Positions 10,001 to 21,139 of a stretch of DNA of 64,000 bases are shown here, piece by piece. Position numbers and translations under genes: made by a program. This DNA is from Trichobilharzia szidati (lineage: Eukaryota > Platyhelminthes > Trematoda > Strigeidida > Schistosomatidae). The notes under the pieces are model-generated. The model was not told where the DNA came from. It searched no databases and saw only the letters and a list, made by a program, of their open reading frames with translations. The DNA is taken from the NCBI GenBank assembly GCA_944472155.2, contig OX235273.1, positions 105,546,582 through 105,610,581 on the forward strand, given 5' to 3'. The stretch's first letter is position 1; each line of letters opens with the position of its first letter.

Positions 10001-10639
10001 TGCACGAGTTAAACGTTAAATCTATGATCAGAGATCCAGTGACCAACTGTTCTTTTCAGATGGCTTGGTCAGACTTCAGAAATCTAGCTGTATCCCAACA
10101 TATCGTACGGTTAGGTGTTAGTCTGTTGACCGTTATTCCACACTTTACTAAATTCTTATTGTCTCATAAACTAACTCATCCTCAACAACTTGATAGACGT
10201 ATATATTTTACCACATGGCAGTGGCGAAACAGACCAGATTTTTTGTTCAAAATATCCGAGTCCTTGTATTTGAATAGTTCGTGTATGAATGGGTCTGTGT
10301 ATTCGAGTTTTATATTGGGCTCTAGATGTTATTTATGTATATGATTACACTGCAGTATCCGAAAATTCCCTCTTAATTTTACTGTGATTGATTATGGGAT
10401 AAAACATATTGAGGACCTTGCTAGTGGCGCCACTCAAAGATCACCCGAACGTACGTTTAATCCGCCACCTTTCCTTCTTACATATTTGATGGGCGATGGG
10501 TTAGTGGTTTCTTTGCTCTCTGAGCTCCTTGTTGTTAGCCGTTTAACTTTCTCTATCGAATATATGTCAATGTTGTTAGAATTCAGCGTGTTGTGAGTTT
10601 TTCATGTGATGCTCCAGGTTCCTGGACAATATAAAAGTA
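10001..10639. other. no recognised gene; two long chance frames
   Basis: Open frames 10024-10344 and 10384-10596 (+) have no recognised domain. The first runs on without an RTE match; its composition is Leu/Ser/Phe-rich like translated AT-rich DNA. I cannot support either as a gene. Confidence 0.3.
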
Positions 10640-10975
10640 CTGACTGACTTGACACTGGTTTTGAAAATTTATTGTAAACACAGGAGTACTGAAAAGTTGT
10701 TCCATCCTAGTTTGGGACTCATCACAGTACGCACTGGATGGTGGTAGCACTGACATCACGAGTTAGAAGAAGTTAAAATTCACGGATTGGTCATTGAGTA
10801 GGGTTTCAGTGGATGAACTGTCTACGAGCTTGCCTTGTCACCGGAAGGTCCTGAGTTCGAATCCCAGTGACTCCGTACTCCTAATGAGTCCCAAACTAGG
10901 AAGAAACAGCTGTCCACTACTCCTTGGTTTTCGACAGTCTCCTAACTGATGTCAATCCACGTTCTAGTTTAAATT
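10640..10975. repeat. SINE B foldback pair, short spacer
   Basis: Left half inverted (GGAGTACTGAAAAGTTGTTC ... CATCCTAGTTTGGGACTCAT), right half direct (GTTTCAGTGGATGAACTG, GAGTTCGAATCCC B-box, CCAAACTAGGAAGAAACAGC). The right half has a hammerhead relic: CTAATGA in place of CTGATGA at 10893-10899, stem II region GTCCCAAACTAGGAA, GAAA, ACAGCTGT and the cleavage-site C. The left half has GTGATGA and GGAA in the corresponding places. Both ribozymes are probably dead. Confidence 0.7.
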
Positions 10976-11664
10976 AGGCCTAATCCCGACAAACTAACCC
11001 TTGAATGTGAATACAGTCGAATGCAATTCATAGTTGGAATGGCTGGTTGATTTGGTTTTTGTCGTTCGAGATAAAACATATTTTACTGTACTGGCTGTAT
11101 CCGATGGACTCCTGGATGGAATTCGCTATAATACAACCTTACTTGTTTTCAGTGGTATTGTGTAACAATTCTATTATTTCTCACCAACTTGATATATGCT
11201 CTTTTAATTCTCCTTAATCTTGTATTTCTTTCAAACTCTTACGTAATATCACATGTTCCGTGTTTCTACGTACACCATGATTACAACTCTTTCATATATA
11301 ACTCTGACTGTTGTGTATTGATTATTGGCAACAACTGTGATTATGACAGCCCATCGCTTTTGTTACTATATAATTTTGTTCTACAAAATGATATATAAAT
11401 GGGATGGTTCAGGTGGGGAAAGTGAATTCTCCGAGAAGAGCCTCTTCGTTGAACTACCTGATTTGTCCTTTTCATTAATGCCACTATAGGGACCATTCAC
11501 GGAATATTTCAACATCTGAATATCTGTCATAATTCGACCGATTTCTGCAGCTGGTAACCAAGGTGTTCATTTATTTCTCTTATATTGCTTATGAAAAGAC
11601 AACAAAGCCATGTCATCAATGTATCAGCTAAGAGGAGAATAAAACTGTGAAAATAATATAAATA
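10976..11664. other. no gene seen
   Basis: AT-rich. The frame 11189-11398 (+) is rich in Leu, Tyr and Asn with no recognised motif and no splice signals that I trust. Confidence 0.35.
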
Positions 11665-11905
11665 AGCAGTGGTGTGCGTCGGTGGCATGGCGGTTAGGTT
11701 GCTCGCCGACCATGCACATGGTCCGGGGTTCAATCCCTAGCCGACGCACTCCTTTACCTCGCTAAGCCAGAAATAATGCTGGTGAAGAGGAAAGGTTGTT
11801 CATGAGGCTAGCAACCCCATCCTGTAAAATATACATTGCTACATAAACTTCAAGCCAATAGCTTGAAGCCCTATGTTCCAGTGAGGAACGTGAAGGAAAA
11901 AAAAG
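11665..11905 (+). repeat. SINE A, near full length
   Basis: tRNA-derived SINE. The head reads GTGCGTCGGTGGCATGGCGG (A-box region; consensus TGGCATAGTGG from the 22.8-kb copy fits TRGYNNANNGG exactly) and GGGGTTCAATCCCTAG (B box). The body continues CCTCGCTAAGCCAGAAATAA, GGTGAAGAGGAAAGGTTG, CAACCCCATCCTGTAAAAT. The tail GCTTGAAGCCCTATGTTCCA then GTGAGGAACGTGAAGGAAAA matches the 3' end of the local RTE (GTTGAAGC.CTATGTTCCACT then AGGAACCC), which suggests RTE-driven mobilisation. About 240 bp. Confidence 0.82.
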
Positions 11906-12059
11906 TAGTGACTTCTGGATGTTCTAATCATTTTCTGATTCTCAGTAGAGTGTAGGATTTTGGGAGCCTGTCTCTATAGTACACACCATTCTAGCAACAC
12001 TCCGATTTGATACCACAACCACACACAATACTTTATTTCATCTTCAAATCATCTCTAAC

Positions 12060-12420
12060 ATGAAATTCTTGGACCCATGGCCAACCTGTCTCTTGTCATT
12101 CAGGATCCACTGAAGAGCTCTCCCCTTACGTGACGTCATCATACATCTCCATATCCTTATGTATGCTTGTTGGATAATACTTTTCTGGTTTGTTTTCTAT
12201 ACTGCTGGAAATTGTTGTTCATCGCCTATTCTCTCCGGCCATCTTATTTTCAGTCTTCAGCGAAAGGTCTATTGGGATTATGTTTGGATAAACTAAGATG
12301 TGTTTTTGAGTAAAGACCACCCGCTTTCTTTTACAAACCTCATTTGCTTTCATATCCTCATCTGTACCGCCTGTAGTTGAAGTCATACAGCTAAGCCATA
12401 TAAGTATTAAAGAGCCGACT
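12060..12420 (-). mobile_element. RTE/SR2-like internal fragment, highly decayed
   Basis: Reverse-strand matches to the RTE C-terminal domain: the AGCTCTTCAGTGGATCCTGA piece (proline/basic region), CAAGCATACATAAGGATATG (RRKWRW region), GCTGAAGACTGAAAATAAGA (SVLKIRW), and near 12380 TACAGGCGGTACAGATGAGG (TGGTDED), then GATATGAAAGCAAATGAGG. No open frame survives. Confidence 0.6.
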
Positions 12421-12789
12421 TCCTTTAGGTTTATTGAAAATACTACTTATAACTAGGTTTTAGTAAAGCATAAAAGAACTTTAAACAATCTTTGATTAGT
12501 TTCACAGTTGATTGATGAATTGAGTGGCTTCTTTTATTTATATAATCTAAAACAAAATTTAGCACCCTATGTTTTGTCTTTCATATCCTTTTCATTTTCT
12601 GAATTTAATCTCATCATGACTAACTTTTAAATATGAAACGATACATTAAGAGTACTGCTCAGAAAACTTGATGAAAATTTCCATTTTTCTACATTCTACT
12701 ACTATTTTATTTATTCTCACATTGTAAATAAATTCACTTATTTTTTTCATATGGTGTAAAAATGAATGAATAAAGAGGTGACACAGACT

Positions 12790-13215
12790 AAAAGCAGTGG
12801 AGGTCCCAAAACTTTGCGCTCCACAGAAAGCATTTCTCACGGACTTCACACTTTTACCAACATCTGCCTTCACTGATTCGAATGTTGGGAAAAAAGGACT
12901 AACAACAAGAAATCCTGGTAATGACCCAACCAAGAACTTCCTGCTTAACAAATATACTGCAGTAAATGGAGATGAATACGGCATACTCAGTGGCGACTGC
13001 TGAGTGACATCGCGAACCAGGTAGATTGACAAGCGGAACCTGAGTTATGCACAAGTTGGGCTTGTGTTCAGCGTTGTCATAGAGAGGATAGTGTGAAGGG
13101 AAAAGAGAGCTTATGAGAAGTTGTGGATTCAGCTAGAGAGGACTACAGACGATAGGACGAAAGGGAAATGTGACGTTGAAGCCCTATTATCCACTCGAAA
13201 TCCAAGGGAATAATG
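12790..13215 (+). mobile_element. RTE/SR2-like 3' end
   Basis: Plus-strand match to the last third of the RTE: GCATTTCTCACGGACTTCAC, CCAACATCTGCCTTCACTGA (INSCLRS region), AACAAATATACTGCAGTAAA (QQICRRK), GGAGATGAATACGGCATACT, GTGACATCGCGAACCAGG (GDIARQ), and the end TGAAGCCCTATTATCCACTC then AAATCCAAGGGAATAATGA. Frameshifted and interrupted; the plus frame 12797-13003 reads only a shadow. Confidence 0.72.
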
Positions 13216-13224
13216 ATTATATAA

Positions 13225-13475
13225 TCACAAAGCTGTGCGTCCATGGCACAGAGGTAGAATGCTCGCTAACTACGCAAGTGGTTGAGGGTTCAATACCTGG
13301 CCAACGCACTCCTTTATTTCTATAAGCCAGAAATAAGACTGGTAAAGAGGGAGAGATGGGAATTAGACTAGCAACCCCATCCTGTAAAAGTGAATACCAC
13401 TGCTATCGCGACTTCAAGCCTCTAGCTTTAAACTCTACGTTCCACTTGGAGCGTAAAGGAATAGAAAAAAAATAA
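13225..13475 (+). repeat. SINE A, near full length
   Basis: Begins GTGCGTCCATGGCACAGAGG (A box), then TGAGGGTTCAATACCTGG (B box), CTATAAGCCAGAAATAAGAC, GCAACCCCATCCTGTAAAAG and the RTE-like tail CTCTACGTTCCACTTGGAGC ending in an A-rich run. It follows the RTE 3' end at 13215 by about ten bases, in the same orientation. Confidence 0.8.
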
Positions 13476-14284
13476 TAAAAACGCTTTCGAAACAAGAAAC
13501 TCACTCGTGATTGAAGGCAGATAAATATAAACAAGTAAATAAGTTTTATGAAGATGTGAGTAAAGTTCTGAATACTTGTGAACTAAATTAACTAACTGAA
13601 AAACACGAAAGAAGGTTATTCTGTCTAGACACTTACTGACTCAGACATTAACTATTTATGAATAAAGAAAGTATAAATCTGGAATGTGTTTTGAGCACTT
13701 GTATTCACGCTTCGCTTTTGGGAGTGTCAAGTATCAGAGATGACAAAATCTGTAGAAGCGAAATGTGAGAAAATCCGTAAATCATTTCAGTATGTGAAGT
13801 GAATGTGGTTGAATTTCTACTTTCGTGTTCCACACATAACACGACTATTTCGTTTCATATTATACACAACGATACAGTCTCATGTTATGGAATTATAATC
13901 TATCACCCTACGAAAATTTTATCGCCTTAATGCTGTCTGAACACGAATTTCATTTACAAATAAATAAGATATTTATTTATTCATATTTCATGTATAGAAT
14001 TAGAACTCAGTTATCACTTCTATCTCAACTGTTTATTGTTATATATGGGATTGTAAATCATTTTTTTGTATAACAGTCTATAAAACTGAAATGGAAAGTT
14101 CATGGGCTGAATGTCTCTTTAGGTTAACTAAATTCACAATCGCATGCTCAATACACAGTTAATAGGATTTGGGGTATAAAAAGAATACCTATTTGATGAT
14201 AATGACAAAGACATGGGTGTCAACAAAGGGCATTCTTCTCTTAACTTCTCTTCAAAATGAAACAGTTATGTAGATTCGATTTGT
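13476..14284. other. no gene seen
   Basis: AT-rich, with the chance frame 13882-14073 (+). Nothing recognised. Confidence 0.35.
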
Positions 14285-14640
14285 TTCACGTTTGACCACG
14301 GATTAATATCAGTAGAAGAATCAGTGGGAATCACTAGGGAGTACTGAAATGCTGTATTTTCTCAGATTAGGATTCATCATCGGTATTCGCCCAACGCCAT
14401 TTTTCGAATCCAGGACCTTCCAGTAACAAGACAAGCTTGTAGGCGATTCATTCATGGGAAACAGACTCAAAAGCCTATGAATTCTCACTTGTATCATACC
14501 ATAGTCTCTAACGGAAGGTCCTGGGTTCACACTCTAGGTGCTTACTGCCGATGAACCCAATACTAGGAAGAAACAGCTGCATGGCAGTACTTCATGGTTT
14601 TCAACAGCTCTCTAACTAATATCAAAATTCGGTCAAACTT
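14285..14640. repeat. SINE B foldback pair
   Basis: Left half inverted (TTTGACCACGGATTAATATC, GGGAGTACTGAAATGCTG), right half direct (TCCTGGGTTCACACTC B-box relic, CCCAATACTAGGAAGAAACA) and ending CTCTCTAACTAATATCAAAA, GGTCAAACTTGAG. In the right half the HHR core is CCGATGA (about 14549-14555), the GAAA is intact, and a small insertion follows the cleavage region. Spacer between the halves is very short. Confidence 0.65.
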
Positions 14641-15109
14641 GAGTGAAATTATTTTTTAATAAATGTAACATATCATATGAAACAAACATACGGGGTTAAT
14701 GATCCTTAGTGGAAGAGATTCAAAATATGCATAATATATATGTATAATAAAGTTTCAAGGATTGATTTAAACTAGATGAATTATCGCAGGAATTCAATAT
14801 ACTCATCTACTCAATGGCTTACTGGTATAAACTTTCAAAATTGTCACAATAAAGGAACAATAGAATTGTATGGATATAGGAGATTTTTTCCGCGAATTTC
14901 TTCTTTTCAAAAGTTTCAAAAGGTACATTTCATGAAATTATGGAAATGAATTACTTTCCCCTTCATATAAGGTCCCACTTGATGAACAAATTCCGCGAGA
15001 CTAGTCTATCATCTTAAGCCTAATCTGGATAACTGAATAGTTACTATGCAAGCTTTTTAACTCCCTACAGTCAACAAGAAAGTACATTAACTCGAATCAC
15101 CACAAAAAC

Positions 15110-15520
15110 ATTCCAAACAGGCTACAGCAGACTTTTGAAAAAATGGCCTTCTCTGGCTCCATACTGGAGATCAGATGGTCGACCAGGATGAATCAGCACG
15201 GACAAACTCTGGGAAAGAACCAATAGAGAACTTATTGCCCTAAAACTATCCCAATGAAAATAGAGATGAATCAGACACACTCTGAGGGGACCATCGAATG
15301 AAATCGCACGCCAGCCTAGCATTCGAGTCGAACCTAATTGGGAAACGATGATTTGAGAGTATGTCTGTGGGTGACATGAAGGAGATCCTATTATGAGTAG
15401 ATAGGAGGCCATTAGCAAACCTAAAGCCACCTGAAGAGGACCTCAGTGAATAGGACAAAATGGAGACATGCTGTTGGAGCCCTATGTTTCACTCAGAACA
15501 AAAGGAACAGTAGTAATATT
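15110..15520 (+). mobile_element. RTE/SR2-like 3' end
   Basis: Plus-strand RTE tail: CTACAGCAGACTTTTGAAAA, GAGATCAGATGGTCGACC (KIRWP), GACAAACTCTGGGAAAGAAC, AGAGATGAATCAGACACAC (RWIRHT), GACCATCGAATGAAATCGCA, and the end GGAGCCCTATGTTTCACTC then AGAACAAAAGGAACAGTAGT. Frames on the minus strand here are shadows. Truncated and stop-ridden. Confidence 0.7.
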
Positions 15521-16005
15521 GCAATAATACTGCCTAGCCAAAATATTCACAAGTGATGTTAACTAATTGCCGAATACCCATGTCTTTCCTTAAATGTAAG
15601 TACAAAGAAAACTCCGTAAGGTTAGACATATGTTCACCGTTTCTGTTTCCATTCCACTAATCATTGTTAATAAAATAACAATAATAATAATAATCATAAC
15701 AGGAAACGAAATTACAACATTGAATAATTTACGGTTAAAAGATTTCGGTTCTCCTTATTGTTGTCACTACACTTCATTTCATCTGATTCATAACAAATTC
15801 ATCAATCTCTCAGCCGACTAAACAATACGAATAGAGATTATTGTTTTATTGCTCAGGAAATACAGTAAGTAGGAAATTCCATTTCGTAGCTATAATAGTA
15901 TAAACATAAGTAAATGCGACAAAACTAAGGGAAACATTAAGGTAATTTTTGTACATCGATTTAAAATATCACTGAAATTATTTCGATGTTTTCTACGGAT
16001 TTGAA
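15521..16005. other. no gene seen
   Basis: AT-rich with an AATAAT run at 15672-15700. Nothing recognised. Confidence 0.35.
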
Positions 16006-16009
16006 TATA

Positions 16010-16640
16010 TATGATAGTAGGAGCAGATTGACTGGAATTCACACGCAACCTTAGGACCATTTTGGCGGAACCTGACCTAGGTAGCATTGTTTCAGTTGCA
16101 TCCTGCACGAATGAGGATATCAATGCCAGTCAAGCTTACAGCGACAAAATAAAAGAGGCATCTATCACTCTGAAATCCATGTAGTGATGAGCAAGATTTA
16201 ACACAGATGAATAGTGTTTAATTTTTCAGCATTCATGTCAAGCTAGTAGTTCTATGTGGTTCACAGACTTAATGCACGTGCTAGGGAAGGCATCTTCAAC
16301 AGGCTGAAGGCTTTCATTACCACCTGCCTTCGCTGTCTTGATAAGTAAGGTCAGATAGCCAGCCAGAAGAGATGAGTGAAAACGACATCTGACCTAATCA
16401 GCGGCCTATTACTCAACAGATATGCAGAAGGAAATGGAGGCAATTTGGACAAATGCCGAAAAGACAGTTAAATGACATCACACTCCAGACGTGCTCTCGA
16501 GTGTCAACCGAATGCGAAGTGACGAATTGGGTTTAAATCAAAGCGTAACATGGAAGATATCATGTGTGGAAGAATCTAGTGCTATGAGGTGTATTACCAT
16601 GGCCTTTTGTTCCATTCAGGGCATAAGAAAGGAATGATGA
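16010..16640 (+). mobile_element. RTE/SR2-like fragment, highly decayed
   Basis: Plus-strand matches: CACGAATGAGGATATCAATG (TDEDI), CATCTATCACTCTGAAATCC (FITLKS), TCAACAGGCTGAAGGCTTTC, ACCTGCCTTCGCTGTC (CLRC), AGATATGCAGAAGGAAATGG (QICRRKW), TGACATCACACTCCAGACG, and an end GCCTTTTGTTCCATTCAGGG then GCATAAGAAAGGAATGATGA. No open frame remains. Confidence 0.62.
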
Positions 16641-17750
16641 TAATCTATCCCAAAGTTGCCTATGCTTCCTAGGAGAACATGTTTGCGAATTACGGAGTTT
16701 CATCGCCTTGGATAACTGTCATCCGAGTTGAATAATGTAATTTCTGTGAGCATATTTGTCTAAGTCTGTCTATTGTACTGTGACAGCCTAGTATACAGCA
16801 CACGTCAAATAAGGGATCGTTCATTCCACAGACACTTAAGAATTTCATTACATTATTTAAAGAATAATCGATATCATACCTCTTTTATCCTCCTTACTAT
16901 GTCTCAGTGTTGTGCATTATATCAGGGCGGTTTTCAGAATCTTCTGTACTGAAATTTACAGTTGAAATTGAGAAGTATTTGAAGTCTGGATATGTTAGAT
17001 AATCCCTTGCCAATGGGAATGACCTACAGTTTGTAAATCTTCATAAATAAACATAAATTTAAGACTGACAGATGATTTCGCTCTACTTTTTGTGAGCAGC
17101 AAATGAACATGATTCAACAAAACAATGTTTTACTTAACAGTGCACATTATGCGATTGCTTGAACGGGTGAGAGGCCTTTTTTTGCAACCTTTGTGCATAA
17201 TATCAAGTTTATTTTCGTTACTTCATCAGACAGATCACATCTTACGCTTTACAACACTATTTTGGAAGCAAGCAGTTGGTATGGTTTGCTAAAGTATGTG
17301 CACACTGGTTCAATATTTATATCGTTTTATATCAAATCACAGAAAACTGAGCGCCTACAAATATGATATGACAAGCAAATTTAGCCTAAGAGAGTGCGAA
17401 TTTAACAACTCTAATCTCAGATAGCAGCGTCGACCACCGTAAAAAACGACTACACCAGCATAGAAAAACCAAGAAGAGAATACAGATAGTGGAAAAGGAG
17501 CTTTTATTGTATTAAACAACATTTAAAATAGTAGAGAGGAATGCTGAATTCGAATATACAAATTCACCTTAACCAATCACTTCTCTTGCCTAAAATAAGT
17601 GTTACATTGAACTCTAAGACAACCGCAGTCAGTAATGCGGTAGGCTTTAAAGCATAAACAGCACTAAGTTAAGTCTAGACCGGCAAAATATGTAATAAAA
17701 ATGTTTTCAAAGGTGAAAAAAATGAAATATAAGAGTATGAGGTCATGAAA
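16641..17750. other. no gene seen
   Basis: About 1.1 kb of AT-rich sequence without recognised coding, RNA or repeat features. Confidence 0.3.
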
Positions 17751-17756
17751 CATAAC

Positions 17757-18321
17757 AATAATAATAGTAACAATCACTTTATTCCAAACAGTAATTTTTA
17801 CACAGAACGAAATGTTCAGCATTGCGTAAATCGCAACAATTTATCTCCTTTTACATATAAGTAAAATAGTAAAACTGATGAAACCTCAAAACAGGAAGTT
17901 AACAGAAGAAGCTCTTTTCTGACATCCATCCTCTGAAACAACAACCCCGCCGGATATAGTATGGTTCAATTTTTATACTTAGTAGCCTTTTAGGCATGAA
18001 TTCTGGTGAAATTTCTTTTGATTTTACCGGGAGAGATAAAAGGAGAAAATTGAGAATAAAGAGGATGTTCCGTATCTGCCAAGATAACTTCAGCCTATTC
18101 ATTACAGAATTAAAATATCTGTCAACATTAACATCAGTGAGTTGGGTCAAATGCGCACCACAACTTCCCTTCGCCATCCTAACAGCCTTTGAAGTCCTTC
18201 TTAGTGTGACATAATACTTTTTGATAGGCACGGGGGAAAATAATGGAGGGGGGACGATAAAGAAACTTTGGTAGAATACATGAATTATTAACTTGTAATT
18301 TAAGGGTTTGTGGTACACCAA
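17757..18321 (-). other. possible retroelement 3' end with an unrecognised open frame
   Basis: The minus frame 18321-17899 codes for 140 residues, with a basic stretch (LRRTSKAVRMAKGSCG) but no domain I recognise. Downstream on the same strand, about 17783-17757, the sequence reads GGAATAAAGTGATTGTTACT followed by ATTATTATTG: a polyadenylation-like signal plus a short repeat tail, the usual look of a non-LTR retroelement 3' end. The opposite strand has an overlapping open frame (17996-18214). I found no second copy in the window, so the class is uncertain and a unique host 3' UTR remains possible. Confidence 0.3.
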
Positions 18322-18689
18322 AAAGTCATATCTTCTTTATGTAATTAGTTAAAAAAAGCAATTTTAGAAATCAACAAGTTATGAGGTCAGTAAAATTCTC
18401 TCCTATTTCTTACATATGCATTTTTGATAATAAACAAGCGATCCGCATTTTAAATTATGTATAAAGACTGTGTTGAATGAGTGTCATACATTGTATTGTT
18501 TAATAGATCTGTAGGAGGATCCAAAGTCTGCGGATTCTTTATCTTTCATGCTTTTCTGTACAATAATTTCATGGGAGTAATGGCTGAATGCAATAATAAC
18601 GAAAGGTTATGAATTCTGATTGTAACGGCAAAATCGTTCGGAGAATTCCACCTAACTATCTGATCACAATATTCATACCTATTTCGATA

Positions 18690-20820
18690 TTCTTTATAAT
18701 AAAGGTTTTTGTATTTCCCAATGAATGAAAAACAAAACGATATTGTTTTTACTGACATTTCGCTGTTTAATGCTGCTGTTAATAGCTTTATCAAAGTATT
18801 ATTAAACCGGAATTTACAAAATCTCAGCATATATATAACAAAGAGTCAGGAGGTGAGAAAATAGACTTAGGTCAAGTTAAAGGGATATGTTGAAAGTTAA
18901 ATAGCATTGAAGATCACTAAACCAAATAACAAAGGTAATTGTACGTCTGTTATGGTATCAAAATAAAGTTTACTAACTTAATCATCGTTCATCTGTCTGG
19001 GGGCATTTTTCGTTGTCAGGTTAGTAAGTTGTTAAAGATAAGAAAACCAAGTGTAGATTGTTGGATTTGATCAGTGCGTAAAATTATAAAAGCAGTGTGT
19101 GTTTGTTTACATAGTGAACTTGCTTATCACATTCGTGTTGATTTTTTCACTTCATGGGTGTTGTAACCAGGTCATATTCTGTTTCAGTCCAACATTCCTA
19201 TTCAGACAATTTGGATTCCACTTGATATGAAGTGCTTCTGATATTAGACGTTCTTTGTGATTTCTGAAATGCTTTTTCTGCATGATGATTTCAATATTGT
19301 CAAAATCAATTATGTATCCTGATTCTGTAGCGTATAGACGACCTATGGCTGATGATTTTTTAAGCTGTTTTAGTTCAACTGGACTTCTCGGTGGTCGAAC
19401 AGATGCTCTGCGAAGTTCATTTCTTCTGATTTTGATTTCCCTCTGGAGATGTTTGTCTGATGTATATCGCATCACATTCTAAGCACTTTATTTTATAGAC
19501 ACAATTAGATAGAGAATCTTTGTAGATTTGGTCTTATATATAGACAACGTTGCTTAGAAGTGTTTCTGATGTTTTGAAGAAAACTCTAATGTCGAGCTGA
19601 TTGAGTACTCTTCTCATATCGTCTGACGTCTCTGCTCTATATGGAATGACGACTGTTGATGTCCATGTTTTCGGAATGCCTTTTCGGTCATACTTAATGT
19701 CTGTGTTGATTTTGTTGATGAAGTTCTATGGGTAGTTGTTTTGCTTCAGAGTCTCGTCGGTTATCAGAGAATGTGCTCGTCTAAGAAGACTTGAAACAAG
19801 TGCACTGATGGGGTGTGATGATTTGAAGTCTTAATACTTATTTGAGTGTGTTTTCTTCCGGAATATGGATATACTAAGATGGCCGTTTTGTATTCACTTA
19901 ACTAGGCAGTTTAGAAATGTTTGTTCACCAACGTCTGGTTCTGCTTCCGAAGTGAACTGGATTCTGAGAGATACACAGTTTATTTTCTCCAGGAATGAAC
20001 TGTGAAGATCTCTTTTTAGTACTACAAAAGTATCATCTACATATCCTAACCATATTTTAGGAGTGAGTATGCTCGAAAAGATGTTATTTTCGAATTTATT
20101 CATGAAAAGGTCGGCGACTGTTGGGGAGACTGGTGAACCCATTGCAACACCATTTGTCTGTCTATATAAACTCCCTTTAAATGTAAATTAATTACTTTCT
20201 AGACAGAATTTCGATATTCTAACTAACTTCGTATGTATGTGTGTATGCATCATTTTTCTGACATTTCCATATCATATGTTGATTTGATCCTTATTATTTG
20301 TCAGTTTCACTGATTTATCCCTAATTTTAATGCCTCTCTCTGCAGTTTTGCAATATATTTTTAATATTTTGTTTCATGACGTGACTTTGTTTAAGTGAAT
20401 CAAGATCATTCTAACTTTGAACTGTATGTGGTGGTGTATATGATTGTTGTGGACAACGATTCGATCCAAAATTGTTGGGAAAATTCTACCTGATTCTCAG
20501 GTACGTCGAACAGTTGAATTTTGGTTGACTACTTCTCTTCTACAACACCTGTATGGTATTAGCGGGTTTATCTAGCTTGTATAGCTGACGGACGTCATTG
20601 TTGAGGTAATTTTTGTTTTTGATGCTGCTACCGTTAAACAGAACCACACATAGATTCCAACTGCAAACACTTGTTGTTTTTTTTAATGCCTTTGGAGTGC
20701 TTTGTGACCGTGAGTTTCTCAAAGAAGTTTCGGACAGCTATACAGTAGAAGGGAGAGATTGGTTTCTTGCGTTTAGATCACAACGAGTCAGTTTTGGTCG
20801 CTTCACTGGCAGGATTTAAC
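18690..20820 (-). mobile_element. Penelope-like element 2, RT and GIY-YIG, broken
   Basis: Minus strand. A possible N-terminal piece (20722-20540: RNSRSQSTPKALKKTTS...) precedes a stop-ridden fingers region. The RT palm (20142-19894) shows GVAMGSPVSPTVADLFMNKF just around the start, then LGYVDDTFVVLKRD with both catalytic aspartates, and FTSEAEPDVGEQTFLNCL (primer-grip/thumb side). The endonuclease half (19475-19152) keeps REIKIRRNELRRASVRPPRS and SSAIGRLYATESGYIIDFDN, typical of PLE GIY-YIG C-terminal parts; the GIY-YIG residues themselves are lost to a frameshift. The 3' tail (18840-18690) matches 34261-34420. Same family as the plus-strand copy at 32880-34460, roughly 80-90% alike by eye. 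Confidence 0.88.
18750..18798 (-). ncRNA. PLE-type hammerhead candidate with U3/A8 core
   Basis: On the minus strand: stem I TACT (18798-18795) with AGTA (18753-18750); core TTGATAA (18794-18788); one extra A; stem II GCT against AGC; GAAA (18761-18758); minimal stem III AT/GT and cleavage C (18754). Compared with CTGATGA the core has C3 changed to U and G8 to A, which would restore a 3-8 base pair. The PLE copy at 34304-34351 has the same core. Whether it cleaves is unknown. Confidence 0.45.
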
Positions 20821-21139
20821 TTTTATTTGCTTAACAATTTGTTGCTGTTATTCAAAGTAAACTTCGATATATGATTTAACAAGTGTCTGAAGGAAGTAGT
20901 CTCTTGGGACATTCATCAACGGGAAATGTGCTAAGTGTGTGCGACCGAATATACTGTAGATTTACCAGCCGGTTGATTAATTCCCGAGTCATCCTATTTG
21001 CTTAATAACATCCGGCATACAACCACTTAGAAGCAAGGAACACAAGATGCTGATTTCTTAACTAATTTGGGATTACTTCCTTTGGTTGATAAATAAATCT
21101 CACCTAGTTATCTACGAAGTTTCTGTAACCTCGCCTAGA

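Noticed and set aside
9718..10344. Long plus-strand open frames as possible exons
   Set aside because: 9718-9987 is antisense to RTE coding sequence read on the minus strand. 10024-10344 lacks any motif or splice support.
17996..18214. Plus-strand open frame of 72 residues
   Set aside because: Overlaps a longer minus-strand frame ending in a retroelement-like tail; neither has a recognised domain, and both cannot be supported together.
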